Shown one piece after another: positions 1-6,598 of a stretch of DNA of 8,024 nt (position 1 is the stretch's first letter; every line of letters begins with the position of its first letter). Made by a program: the position numbers and the translations under genes. The stretch is from Actinomycetota bacterium. GTDB lineage: Bacteria > Actinomycetota > Actinomycetes > Nanopelagicales > Nanopelagicaceae. Location: contig WLPB01000040.1 in NCBI GenBank assembly GCA_009698975.1, forward strand, positions 1 to 8,024. The letters run 5' to 3'. Below the pieces are notes generated by a model. The model made no database searches. It was not told the DNA's origin and saw only the letters and a program-made list of their open reading frames with translations.

Positions 1-6
1 TGCGGG

Positions 7-15
7 TTCTCCACA
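7..15 (+). promoter_or_regulatory. Possible DnaA box (one mismatch)
   Basis: TTCTCCACA differs from TTATCCACA only at the third base. It lies about 60 bp upstream of two perfect boxes of opposite orientation in the dnaA leader. A single isolated near-match is weak evidence; position in the dnaA promoter region is the main support. Confidence 0.4.
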
Positions 16-72
16 GGTATCCGTCGAAATACCGCTCTTATAAAGGCTAAACCCTTGGTTGAGAGCACAGCC

Positions 73-93
73 TGTGGATAACTTTGTGGATAA
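73..93 (-). promoter_or_regulatory. Two perfect DnaA boxes in the dnaA leader
   Basis: TGTGGATAA occurs at 73-81 and again at 85-93, i.e. two perfect TTATCCACA boxes on the minus strand with starts 12 bp apart. The second ends just before the AAGGGG ribosome-binding sequence (98-103) and 15 bases before the dnaA start codon. DnaA boxes in front of dnaA are a known basis of autoregulation. Here a bound DnaA would sit over or just beside the translation start region, so a transcription roadblock or promoter occlusion is a reasonable inference. They may also form a part of the origin. Confidence 0.85.
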
Positions 94-108
94 AGAAAAG
101 GGGTAGGT

Positions 109-1521
109 ATGGCGCTTTCTAGCCTCGAGCTTACCGACTTATGGGATCGAGTTATCTTAGATATCTCCGCTGGAGAGCCTCAACATCGCGCTTTCCTCTT
201 AATGACTAAGCCTTTGGGCTTACTTCCTAATGAAGATGGGCCGACAAGTTTGCTTGTTGCAGCCCCTAACTCCTTCGCAAAAGATGTTCTCGAATCTCGT
301 CTGCGCCCAGTAATCAACGAGGTACTCACTCGCGAACTTGGTAGCCCAGCAAACATTGCAGTGATGGTCGATGAAAGTATTGAACTCGCAGATCTCCCAG
401 AACCTGTTGTTGCTGTTGAAGTCACACGTCCTGGTACAGGTCGTGAAAGCGCTGGACCTGTTCGTACATCTCCACCTGTTGACTCTTCGTCACAACTTAA
501 TGAGCGTTACACATTTGAAACTTTTGTAACTGGTGAGTCAAATCGTTTTGCTCGTGCCGCTGCAATCGCTGTAGCAGAAGCGCCAGCAAAGGCTTATAAC
601 CCGCTCTTTATTTATGGTGATTCCGGTTTGGGTAAAACGCACTTGTTGCATGCAATTGGTGCTTATTCCCGCGAGTTATTTCCGAATATTCGTGTTCGTT
701 ATGTTTCTTCAGAAGAATTCACAAATGACTTTATTAACTCAATTCGTGATGATAAAGCAACATCTTTTCAGAGGCGCTATAGAGATTTAGATATCCTGCT
801 TATTGATGATATTCAATTCTTAGAGAATAAAGAGCGTACTCAGGAAGAGTTCTTCCATACATTTAATACATTGCATAATGCGAAGAAGCAGATTGTTATT
901 TCTTCCGATCGTTCACCAAAGCAACTCACTACTTTGGAAGATCGTTTGCGTTCGCGTTTCGCGTGGGGTTTCACAATTGATGTGCAACCACCAGAGCTTG
1001 AGACTCGTATCGCTATTTTGCGTAAGAAAGCAGCGCAGGATCGTCTTAATGCACCAGATGATGTTCTTGAATTTATCGCAAGTAAGATTTCCACAAATAT
1101 TCGTGAGCTCGAAGGCGCACTTATTCGTGTCACCGCCTTTGCAAGCCTTAACCGTCAAAGTGTTGATATGGGGCTTGCTGAAATTGTTCTCAAAGATTTA
1201 ATGCCAAGTGAAAGTAACCCTGAAATCACCGCAGCGACGATTATGGCCCAGACCGCTTCCTTCTTTAAATTAACTCTTGAGGATCTCTGTGGAACCTCTC
1301 GCTCCCGAGCTCTTGTTGAAGCTCGCCAGATTGCTATGTATTTATGCCGCGAGTTAACGGATTTATCACTACCTAAAATCGGCCAGACTTTCGGTGGGCG
1401 CGACCACACAACAGTGATGCATGCCGATCGAAAGATTCGTGAGTTGATGGCTGAGCGTCGAGCGCTCTATAACCACGTTAATGAGATCACCACAAAGATT
1501 AAACAGCAGAGTTCTTATTAG
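109..1521 (+). CDS. dnaA: Chromosomal replication initiator protein DnaA
   Basis: DnaA is the AAA+ initiator that binds DnaA boxes, oligomerises in the ATP form, melts the origin and recruits the replicative helicase. The 470-residue protein shows all four domains: domain I (about 1-85, LWDRVI near the start), a short low-complexity linker (about 90-130, rich in P, S, T and G), the AAA+ core (about 133-345) with Walker A GDSGLGKT at 170-177, Walker B ILLIDD ending at D233-D234, and box [13 protein letters not shown] from 278 carrying the presumed arginine finger, then domain IV with the DNA-binding signature [12 protein letters not shown] from R431. The linker is much shorter than that of Streptomyces DnaA (over 600 residues in total). 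The ATG at 109 is preceded by AAGGGG at 98-103, and the N-terminus aligns with known DnaA starts. The gene is followed by oriC and dnaN, the classic order. Its + strand is T-rich compared with the genes right of the origin. Confidence 0.98.
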   Translation: MALSSLELTDLWDRVILDISAGEPQHRAFLLMTKPLGLLPNEDGPTSLLVAAPNSFAKDVLESRLRPVINEVLTRELGSPANIAVMVDESIELADLPEPVVAVEVTRPGTGRESAGPVRTSPPVDSSSQLNERYTFETFVTGESNRFARAAAIAVAEAPAKAYNPLFIYGDSGLGKTHLLHAIGAYSRELFPNIRVRYVSSEEFTNDFINSIRDDKATSFQRRYRDLDILLIDDIQFLENKERTQEEFFHTFNTLHNAKKQIVISSDRSPKQLTTLEDRLRSRFAWGFTIDVQPPELETRIAILRKKAAQDRLNAPDDVLEFIASKISTNIRELEGALIRVTAFASLNRQSVDMGLAEIVLKDLMPSESNPEITAATIMAQTASFFKLTLEDLCGTSRSRALVEARQIAMYLCRELTDLSLPKIGQTFGGRDHTTVMHADRKIRELMAERRALYNHVNEITTKIKQQSSY

Positions 1522-1588
1522 GAACCCTGAAGTAGCTTCTCTCACCTCTTACTTAACTCTTGTCCGTTTTACCCACTTTACCCCCAGA

Positions 1589-1618
1589 TGTGGATAACCT
1601 GTGGATAACTGGGGATAA
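1589..1618 (-). promoter_or_regulatory. Left DnaA-box array of oriC
   Basis: Three boxes lie head to tail on the minus strand: TGTGGATAA at 1589-1597 and 1600-1608 (both perfect) and TGGGGATAA at 1610-1618 (one mismatch). Starts are 11 and 10 bp apart, about one helical turn, so the bound DnaA molecules would lie on the same face of the DNA. A fourth, weaker copy, TGGGGATTA at 1631-1639, has two mismatches. Confidence 0.88.
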
Positions 1619-1649
1619 GGGTAAAATAACTGGGGATTACTCGTAAAAT
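1605..1649 (+). repeat. Imperfect 21-22 bp tandem repeat in oriC
   Basis: ATAACTGGGGAT occurs at 1605-1616 and again at 1626-1637, exactly 21 bp later. Each copy is followed by GTAAAAT (1621-1627 and 1643-1649), offset by one extra base in the second copy. The period is two helical turns. Each unit carries one degenerate DnaA box (1610-1618 and 1631-1639), so this looks like a duplicated initiator-binding unit, the second copy having decayed further. Confidence 0.7.
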
Positions 1650-1698
1650 TGGCTCTTTTCTCCCTTTTGATTATTTAACACACACTTTTTTAAGATCG

Positions 1699-1739
1699 TT
1701 ACCCACAATTTATCCACAGAAGGTAGGGGGTTATCCACA
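1699..1739 (+). promoter_or_regulatory. Right DnaA-box array of oriC
   Basis: Three plus-strand boxes: TTACCCACA at 1699-1707 (one mismatch, T to C at base 4), TTATCCACA at 1710-1718 and TTATCCACA at 1731-1739 (both perfect). Starts are 11 and 21 bp apart, one and two helical turns. Orientation is opposite to the left array and points toward the TAC-repeat and TA-rich element at 1807-1833. Confidence 0.88.
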
Positions 1740-1783
1740 AGTAAAAAGGATAAGTATTAGCATCCTTACAGGGCTTTTACCTT

Positions 1784-1792
1784 TTACCCACA
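1784..1792 (+). promoter_or_regulatory. DnaA box next to the unwinding element
   Basis: TTACCCACA matches TTATCCACA except for C at base 4, and is the same variant seen at 1699-1707. It is the last box before the TAC repeats, separated by 14 bases that include the GC-rich CGGTGCGG (1799-1806). In the Bacillus-type basal unwinding system, the box at this position guides DnaA onto the single strand. Confidence 0.65.
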
Positions 1793-1806
1793 GGAAATCG
1801 GTGCGG

Positions 1807-1833
1807 TTACTACTACTACTTATATATATAAAT
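1807..1833. other. DnaA-trio-like element and TA-rich unwinding tract
   Basis: TAC is repeated four times at 1808-1819, then TTATATATATAAAT runs from 1820 to 1833 with no G or C. The complementary strand reads 3'-ATGATGATGATGA, the repeated 3'-GAT pattern described as the DnaA-trio, onto which a DnaA filament extends to open the duplex. Order and polarity (DnaA box, GC-rich spacer, trios, AT-rich tract) match the basal unwinding system described in Bacillus subtilis. Function is inferred from this match. Confidence 0.75.
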
Positions 1834-1936
1834 CTCTCTTCCCCAACGAACTAAACCAGCGATAAAAATAAGCGTTTCTACCCAAGCAAATCTATGCCAA
1901 ACTTTCCAACCTACGCGAAGAAGATAAGAGCACATA

Positions 1937-3067
1937 GTGAAATTTACAGTTGATCAGCAAGCGCTCGCCGAGGGTGTTAATTGGGTATCCCGCTCCCTTT
2001 CCACCCGACCAATTAAAACCGAGCTCTTAGGTATAAAGATCGACGCCACCGGAGATCAGGTAATCCTCTCCGCCTCCGATTTAGAGACTTCTTCAAAAGC
2101 TAACTTCACCGCAGATATTTTTGAAAAAGGAGAGGTTTTAGTTCCAGGACGCCTTCTAGCTGAAATTTCCCGGTCGCTACCAAATAAACCCATCACAATT
2201 ACATTAGATGGTTCACGTGTGCTTGTTACATCCGGCGCAGCGAAATTCACCCTTCCAACACTTTCATTAACAGAGTACCCAAACCTTCCAGAACTTCCAG
2301 AACGCACTGGCGTTATCGCCAGTGACACATTCGCTACAGCGGTGGCACAAGTTGCTATTGCTGCTGGCCGTGATGATTCACTTCCCACACTCACAGGCGT
2401 ACATATTGAAATCGAAGAAGATAAAGTCACACTCGCAGCAACCGATCGTTACCGCCTAGCTGTCCGCGAATTTAATTGGGATCCATCAACACCAGGTCTT
2501 TCAACATCCGCCCTTATGCGCGCTCGCACCTTAGCCGACGCCGCTAAATCTCTCACAGCATCGAAGTCAGTCTCACTCTCATTTGCACCGGCGACCAGCA
2601 ATGATCGCTTAGCGGGATTTGCAGGAGAAGGTAAATCAATGACATCGCGTATGTTGGATGGAACCTTCCCCCCATACCGACACCTACTACCAAGTGAGGC
2701 CTCAACAACTGCGGTTGTTGAAGTTGCGCCATTTTTAGATTCAGTACGCCGAGTAGCACTTGTTGCTGATAAAACTATTCCACTCCGTCTTGAGTTCGCA
2801 GATAACGGAGTTTCTCTCGAAGCCGGAACCGGCGAAGAAGCGCAAGCAACCGAGCGCATCGATGTACTTCTTAACGGAGAACCAATCTCAATCGCCTTTA
2901 ACCCAACGTTTCTAGCTGATGGTTTACAAGCGGTTGGAACTCCATTTGTTCAAATTTCATTTACAGGATCTAATAAACCTGCGATTCTCACCGGCCGCAA
3001 CGAACCAAATGGTGCATCTATCGATACCTATAAGTATCTCTTGATGCCTATGCGCTACGCCTCATAA
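1937..3067 (+). CDS. dnaN: DNA polymerase III beta sliding clamp DnaN
   Basis: The beta clamp is a ring-shaped homodimer that encircles DNA and tethers DNA polymerase III and other clamp-binding proteins. The 376-residue product is close to the usual 365-400 and spans three repeated clamp domains (about 1-120, 121-250 and 251-376). Recognisable pieces are the MKFTVDQQALAEGV N-terminus, LPTLTGVHIEIEEDKVTLAATDRYRLA in the second domain, FPPYRHLLP, and the C-terminal YLLMPMR at 367-373. Translation begins at GTG 1937; the MKFTV start matches the family, and no closer ATG gives it. The ribosome-binding site is weak (AAGAAGATAAGAG, about 1918-1930). recF follows 24 bp downstream. The + strand here is rich in C and A, unlike dnaA. 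Confidence 0.98.
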   Translation: MKFTVDQQALAEGVNWVSRSLSTRPIKTELLGIKIDATGDQVILSASDLETSSKANFTADIFEKGEVLVPGRLLAEISRSLPNKPITITLDGSRVLVTSGAAKFTLPTLSLTEYPNLPELPERTGVIASDTFATAVAQVAIAAGRDDSLPTLTGVHIEIEEDKVTLAATDRYRLAVREFNWDPSTPGLSTSALMRARTLADAAKSLTASKSVSLSFAPATSNDRLAGFAGEGKSMTSRMLDGTFPPYRHLLPSEASTTAVVEVAPFLDSVRRVALVADKTIPLRLEFADNGVSLEAGTGEEAQATERIDVLLNGEPISIAFNPTFLADGLQAVGTPFVQISFTGSNKPAILTGRNEPNGASIDTYKYLLMPMRYAS

Positions 3068-3091
3068 AGATTACTTACTAAAGGTCTTTCC

Positions 3092-4183
3092 ATGCGGGTT
3101 ACTAAGTTAGCTCTCACCAATTTTCGCTCCTATAAAGAACTCTCCCTGGATTTCGAACCTGGCTTAACAACCTTTATTGGCGACAATGGATCCGGAAAGA
3201 CAAATATCGCGGAGAGTTTGATTTATCTCTCTTATCTATCCTCACACCGCACTGCTACAAACCAACCACTCTTACACCTCGGTAGCGACCAAGCAATTAT
3301 TCGTGCCGAGATAGAACGCGATAACCGAACACTGCAGGTAGATCTAGAAATCAATGCCAATAAAGCAAACCGCGCACGTATTAATGGCAACCCGGTCAAA
3401 TCACAACGAGAAATTTTAGGCGCTCTCCAAATCATTTATTTCTCCCCGGAAGATCTCGACTTGGTGCGAGGCGACCCATCAGAGCGCAGAAACTTTCTCG
3501 ACAAATTACTTATTACTCAATCCCCGCGCCTCGCAGGAGTAATTGCAGATTATGAGCGGGTAGTACGTCAAAGAAATACACTCTTAAAAACTCGTGCGCC
3601 ACAGAACGCACTAGAACCTTGGACCGAACAACTTATCCGCTTTGGCGCAGAGCTATCCGCCGAACGCGTTAAATTAGTTGATGATTTAAACCCGTATGTA
3701 ACAGAGCACTATAAAAACCTCAATGAAGTAAAAGCAGCATCAATCCTTTATAAATCTTCAACAGATGGATTGACTGCAGATGCTGGTACAAATAGCGAAG
3801 TACTAACCGCTCGAGCAATCGAAGTAGCTACCCAAGAGCGTGATCGCGGAGCATCACTTATCGGCCCACACCGAGATGATTTACACCTGCACCTCGGTGA
3901 CTTTCCAGCAAAAGGGTATGCCAGCCACGGAGAATCTTGGTCGATGGCAATCGCGCTTCGCATCGCTTCTTACACGCTTCTCAAGAGCGAAGGCGCAGAC
4001 CCCGTACTTATCCTGGATGATATTTTCGCCGAGCTAGATGTAGCCCGCCGCCGCCAATTAGCGGCAGTCACGCAGTTGGCAGAACAAACAATTATTACAA
4101 CAGCGGTTGAAGGTGACCTTCCACCCGAACTAGAATCGGCGAAGCTCTATGTTAAACCTGGCCTTGTAGAGAAGGGAAAGTAA
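3092..4183 (+). CDS. recF: DNA replication and repair protein RecF
   Basis: RecF is an SMC-like ATPase that binds gapped DNA with RecO and RecR, promotes RecA loading and helps stalled forks resume. The 363 residues fit the family length. Visible motifs are Walker A GDNGSGKT at 30-37, the ABC signature region ASHGES around 277-282, and Walker B/D-loop LILDDIFAELD around 306-316. The short middle region between the ATPase halves is typical of RecF and lacks the long coiled coil of true SMC proteins. The start ATG has AAAGG at 3080-3084. The gene lies in the conserved dnaN-recF-dciA order and abuts the next gene directly: its TAA stop is followed at once by ATG. Confidence 0.97.
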   Translation: MRVTKLALTNFRSYKELSLDFEPGLTTFIGDNGSGKTNIAESLIYLSYLSSHRTATNQPLLHLGSDQAIIRAEIERDNRTLQVDLEINANKANRARINGNPVKSQREILGALQIIYFSPEDLDLVRGDPSERRNFLDKLLITQSPRLAGVIADYERVVRQRNTLLKTRAPQNALEPWTEQLIRFGAELSAERVKLVDDLNPYVTEHYKNLNEVKAASILYKSSTDGLTADAGTNSEVLTARAIEVATQERDRGASLIGPHRDDLHLHLGDFPAKGYASHGESWSMAIALRIASYTLLKSEGADPVLILDDIFAELDVARRRQLAAVTQLAEQTIITTAVEGDLPPELESAKLYVKPGLVEKGK

Positions 4184-4636
4184 ATGGCAAAGCGTGACCT
4201 CGCTATCGACCTCTTCCGTAACTACAAGACAGGGTTTATTAAAAAGGTTCGTATCCGCCCCGAACGAGGCCAAGCACCAGGAGATCCCACATTGGTTAGC
4301 GATATCTTGGGAGATCTTGTTAAAGATCGCGAATGGGATTCCGGTTTAGCTGAAGGTAACCTCTTCGCTACCTGGCCGGCACTCGTTGGTACCGAAGTCG
4401 CCCAGCATGCCGAACCAATCTCGCTCATCAATGGCACCCTGCTCATTAAATGCTCATCGACAGCCTGGGCGACCCAGCTAACCCTGGCACAACACCAAAT
4501 TTTAGAGACCCTGCGGGCAAGTGCTCCCGGAGCGCTCGTCGAGGCGCTTCGCATCATCGGCCCGCAGGCCCCCAGCTGGAAGAAGGGGATCCGGACCGTC
4601 TCCAACGGCCGCGGCCCTCGCGATACCTACGGCTAG
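4184..4636 (+). CDS. dciA: DciA-family helicase operator (DUF721)
   Basis: DciA proteins interact with the replicative helicase DnaB and are thought to serve as the ancestral bacterial helicase loader/operator where DnaC or DnaI is absent. The 150-residue protein has a charged N-terminus (about 1-50) and a DUF721 domain (about 50-135) with WDSGLAEGNLFATWPALVG and STAWATQL (92-99). The C-terminus SWKKG (131-135) and GRGPRDTYG (142-150) closely resembles the actinobacterial homologues next to recF, such as mycobacterial Rv0004, as I recall them. The ATG follows the recF stop with no gap, and AAGGGA at 4172-4177 inside recF is its ribosome-binding site. GC content jumps near the 3' end: I counted 45 G or C in 4561-4620. 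In most actinobacteria gyrB comes next; here it does not. Confidence 0.92.
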   Translation: MAKRDLAIDLFRNYKTGFIKKVRIRPERGQAPGDPTLVSDILGDLVKDREWDSGLAEGNLFATWPALVGTEVAQHAEPISLINGTLLIKCSSTAWATQLTLAQHQILETLRASAPGALVEALRIIGPQAPSWKKGIRTVSNGRGPRDTYG

Positions 4637-4765
4637 CACCAAAGAATTCAACACTAGGGAATAAAGCCTCCCTCCACTCTGTTCTACCTATCAAGAAAGC
4701 TGAGTCGCACCGACTCAACCTTCGAGTTAGAATTCCCCCAGGTAAAACATTGAAGGAGCAAAGAA
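4637..4765 (+). promoter_or_regulatory. dnaK operon promoter and leader region
   Basis: This 129-bp gap separates dciA from dnaK and must hold the heat-shock promoter. It contains an HspR-type inverted repeat (4701-4717), a possible -10 hexamer TAGAAT (4728-4733, one mismatch to TATAAT), and a strong ribosome-binding site AAGGAG (4753-4758) seven bases before the dnaK ATG. With that -10, the -35 position would fall inside the inverted repeat, though the bases there (about 4705-4710) do not resemble TTGACA. That overlap would fit repression by steric exclusion. The exact start site is not established. Confidence 0.6.
4701..4717. promoter_or_regulatory. HAIR operator (HspR-binding inverted repeat)
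   Basis: TGAGTCGCACCGACTCA is a perfect inverted repeat: arms TGAGTCG and CGACTCA around CAC. It also fits the HAIR consensus CTTGAGT-N7-ACTCAAG of actinobacterial HspR, with the core TGAGT-N7-ACTCA exact and only outer bases differing. Its place 49 bp before dnaK and the probable hspR gene at the end of the operon make autoregulated heat-shock repression the best reading. A hairpin role is possible, but no T-run follows as in a terminator. Confidence 0.82.
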
Positions 4766-6598
4766 ATGGCTAGAGCAGTTGGAATCGATTTAGGAACAAC
4801 AAATAGTTGCGTATCAGTACTCGAAGGCGGTGAGCCAACAGTTATCGCTAACGCAGAAGGCGCTCGCACAACACCATCGATCGTTGCATTCGCAAAGAAT
4901 GGCGAAGTGCTTGTTGGTGAAGTCGCCAAGCGTCAATCAGTAACAAATGTTGAGCGCACTATCCGATCAGTAAAGCGCCACATGGGTACTAACTGGACTA
5001 TCGATATCGACGGCAAGGCGTACACACCACAAGAAATTTCTGCACGCGTTCTACAAAAGTTAAAACGCGACGCAGAGGCATACCTCGGCGAGACCGTCAC
5101 AGATGCTGTGATTACAGTCCCTGCATACTTCTCTGATGCAGAGCGTCAAGCAACAAAAGAAGCTGGCGAAATCGCCGGACTCAATGTTCTTCGTATCATC
5201 AACGAGCCAACTGCGGCAGCACTTGCATATGGACTCGACAAGGCAGATAAAGAACAGACAATTTTAGTCTTCGACCTTGGCGGTGGAACATTCGACGTTT
5301 CACTCCTTGAAATCGGCGATGGTGTTGTTGAAGTAAAGGCAACATCCGGAGATAACCACCTCGGTGGCGACGATTGGGATCAAGCACTCGTTGATCACCT
5401 CGTAAAAACATTTGGTTCTGCAAACGGCATCGATCTTACAAAAGATAAGATGGCGATGCAGCGAATCCGCGAGTCCGCAGAGAAGGCGAAGATTGAACTC
5501 TCATCTTCACAATCTGCAACTATCAACCTTCCTTACATCACAGTAGATTCTGAGAAGAATCCACTCTTCCTTGACGAGACAATCACGCGCGCACAGTTCC
5601 AAGCACTAACTGCCGATCTACTCGATCGCTGCAAGAAGCCTTTCCAATCCGTTCTTAAAGATGCCGGAATTGCAATTAGCAAGATTGAATCAGTTGTTCT
5701 TGTTGGTGGATCCACTCGTATGCCAGCAGTGGTAGATCTCGTACGCGAGCTCACCGGCGGAAAAGAGCCAAATAAGGGCGTAAATCCAGATGAAGTTGTC
5801 GCTATCGGCGCATCACTTCAGGCTGGAGTTTTAAAGGGTGAAGTGAAAGATGTTCTCCTTCTCGATGTCACACCACTCTCACTTGGTATCGAAACCAAGG
5901 GTGGTGTGATGACAAAGTTAATCGAGCGCAACACAACGATTCCTACAAAGCGTTCTGAGATCTTCACAACTGCAGATGACAGCCAACCAGCTGTTCAGAT
6001 TCAGGCATACCAAGGTGAGCGCGAGATGGCGGCATATAACAAGAAGCTCGGAATGTTTGAGCTCACCGGTATTGCACCAGCCCCACGCGGTGTTCCACAA
6101 ATCGAAGTAACTTTCGATATTGATGCAAACGGAATCGTGCATGTATCAGCAAAGGATCTTGCGACAGGTAAAGAGCAAGGAATGACTATCACTGGTGGCT
6201 CAGCTCTTTCTAAAGATGAGATTGACCGCATGATGGCAGATGCTGAAGCACATGCTAATGAAGATAAGCAACGTCGCGAAGAGGCAGAGATTCGCAATAC
6301 TGGAGACTCACTTCTGTATCAGACAGAGAAGTTCCTTAAAGATAGTGAAGGCAAGTTCGAAGGTGAACTTGCTGCACAAAAGACAGAACTCGATGCCGCA
6401 CTCGAAGAGTTAAAGACCGCACTCGGTGGTGCTAACTTTGAGATGATCAAATCATCTACTGAGAAGGTATCAACTCTTTCACAAGCGCTCGGCGGCGCAC
6501 TCTATGCCGCTAATGCGGCACAAGCCGAAGGCGAAACACCAACAGAAGACGGTGTTGAGGATGCCGAAGTCGTTGAAGAGGAAGAGACTTCTAAGTAA
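4766..6598 (+). CDS. dnaK: Molecular chaperone DnaK (Hsp70)
   Basis: DnaK is the ATP-driven Hsp70 that binds exposed hydrophobic segments of unfolded proteins in the cytoplasm, working with DnaJ and GrpE. The 610-residue protein is of normal length. The nucleotide-binding domain (1 to about 360) has IDLGTTNS at 7-14, the phosphate-binding [10 protein letters not shown] at 168-177 and [11 protein letters not shown] at 310-320. The hydrophobic interdomain linker is DVLLLD from 362. A substrate-binding beta domain follows to about 495, then a helical lid and a disordered acidic tail ending in [10 protein letters not shown]. The segment after the first helices ([14 protein letters not shown]) is short, as in Gram-positive DnaK proteins that lack the roughly 25-residue insert of Gram-negative ones. 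AAGGAG at 4753-4758 precedes the ATG. The TAA stop shares its last A with the grpE start (TAATG). Confidence 0.99.
   Translation: MARAVGIDLGTTNSCVSVLEGGEPTVIANAEGARTTPSIVAFAKNGEVLVGEVAKRQSVTNVERTIRSVKRHMGTNWTIDIDGKAYTPQEISARVLQKLKRDAEAYLGETVTDAVITVPAYFSDAERQATKEAGEIAGLNVLRIINEPTAAALAYGLDKADKEQTILVFDLGGGTFDVSLLEIGDGVVEVKATSGDNHLGGDDWDQALVDHLVKTFGSANGIDLTKDKMAMQRIRESAEKAKIELSSSQSATINLPYITVDSEKNPLFLDETITRAQFQALTADLLDRCKKPFQSVLKDAGIAISKIESVVLVGGSTRMPAVVDLVRELTGGKEPNKGVNPDEVVAIGASLQAGVLKGEVKDVLLLDVTPLSLGIETKGGVMTKLIERNTTIPTKRSEIFTTADDSQPAVQIQAYQGEREMAAYNKKLGMFELTGIAPAPRGVPQIEVTFDIDANGIVHVSAKDLATGKEQGMTITGGSALSKDEIDRMMADAEAHANEDKQRREEAEIRNTGDSLLYQTEKFLKDSEGKFEGELAAQKTELDAALEELKTALGGANFEMIKSSTEKVSTLSQALGGALYAANAAQAEGETPTEDGVEDAEVVEEEETSK

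Larger units (their letters stand above)
1522..1936. other. oriC: Probable chromosomal replication origin (oriC)
   Basis: This 415-bp gene-free stretch between dnaA and dnaN is the usual origin site in actinobacteria and many Gram-positive bacteria. It contains four perfect TTATCCACA boxes (1589-1597 and 1600-1608 on the minus strand, 1710-1718 and 1731-1739 on the plus strand) and three single-mismatch boxes (1610-1618, 1699-1707, 1784-1792). The left and right arrays point in opposite orientations. The right array leads into a GC-rich spacer, TAC repeats and a TA-rich tract (1807-1833), which would be the unwinding site. The remaining part, 1834-1936, holds a pyrimidine-rich run and the dnaN leader; I see no convincing promoter hexamers or small gene there. 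Together with the two perfect boxes before dnaA, this gives six perfect boxes in about 1.7 kb. Confidence 0.93.

Noticed and set aside
1529..1539. Small hairpin after dnaA (GAAG-TAG-CTTC)
   Set aside because: A 4-bp stem with a 3-base loop and no T-run is expected by chance; not a supported terminator.
1808..1819. TAC repeats as a simple microsatellite or CRISPR-like repeat
   Set aside because: Only 12 bases with no spacers; the position between a DnaA box with GC-rich spacer and a TA tract fits the DnaA-trio much better.
1834..1936. dnaN promoter in the AT-rich part downstream of the TA tract
   Set aside because: Several A-rich stretches (such as GATAAAAATA at 1861-1870) resemble a -10 box, but none has a matching -35, so no site was called.
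2056..2859. Two minus-strand open frames opposite dnaN
   Set aside because: Low-complexity S/R/A-rich translations without family features, lying antisense to the conserved clamp gene; shadows of its codon pattern.
4656..4673. Possible terminator after dciA (AGGGA...TCCCT)
   Set aside because: The stem is just 5 bp with an 8-base loop and no T-run follows, so it cannot be called a Rho-independent terminator.
4637..4765. CIRCE element (HrcA operator) before dnaK
   Set aside because: No TTAGCACTC-N9-GAGTGCTAA pattern is present; the only clear inverted repeat is of the HAIR type.
4450..4773. Plus-strand open frame running from inside dciA across the dnaK leader
   Set aside because: It starts within dciA in another frame, has no visible domain, and crosses the HAIR operator and the dnaK ribosome-binding site. 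dciA and dnaK explain the flanks fully.
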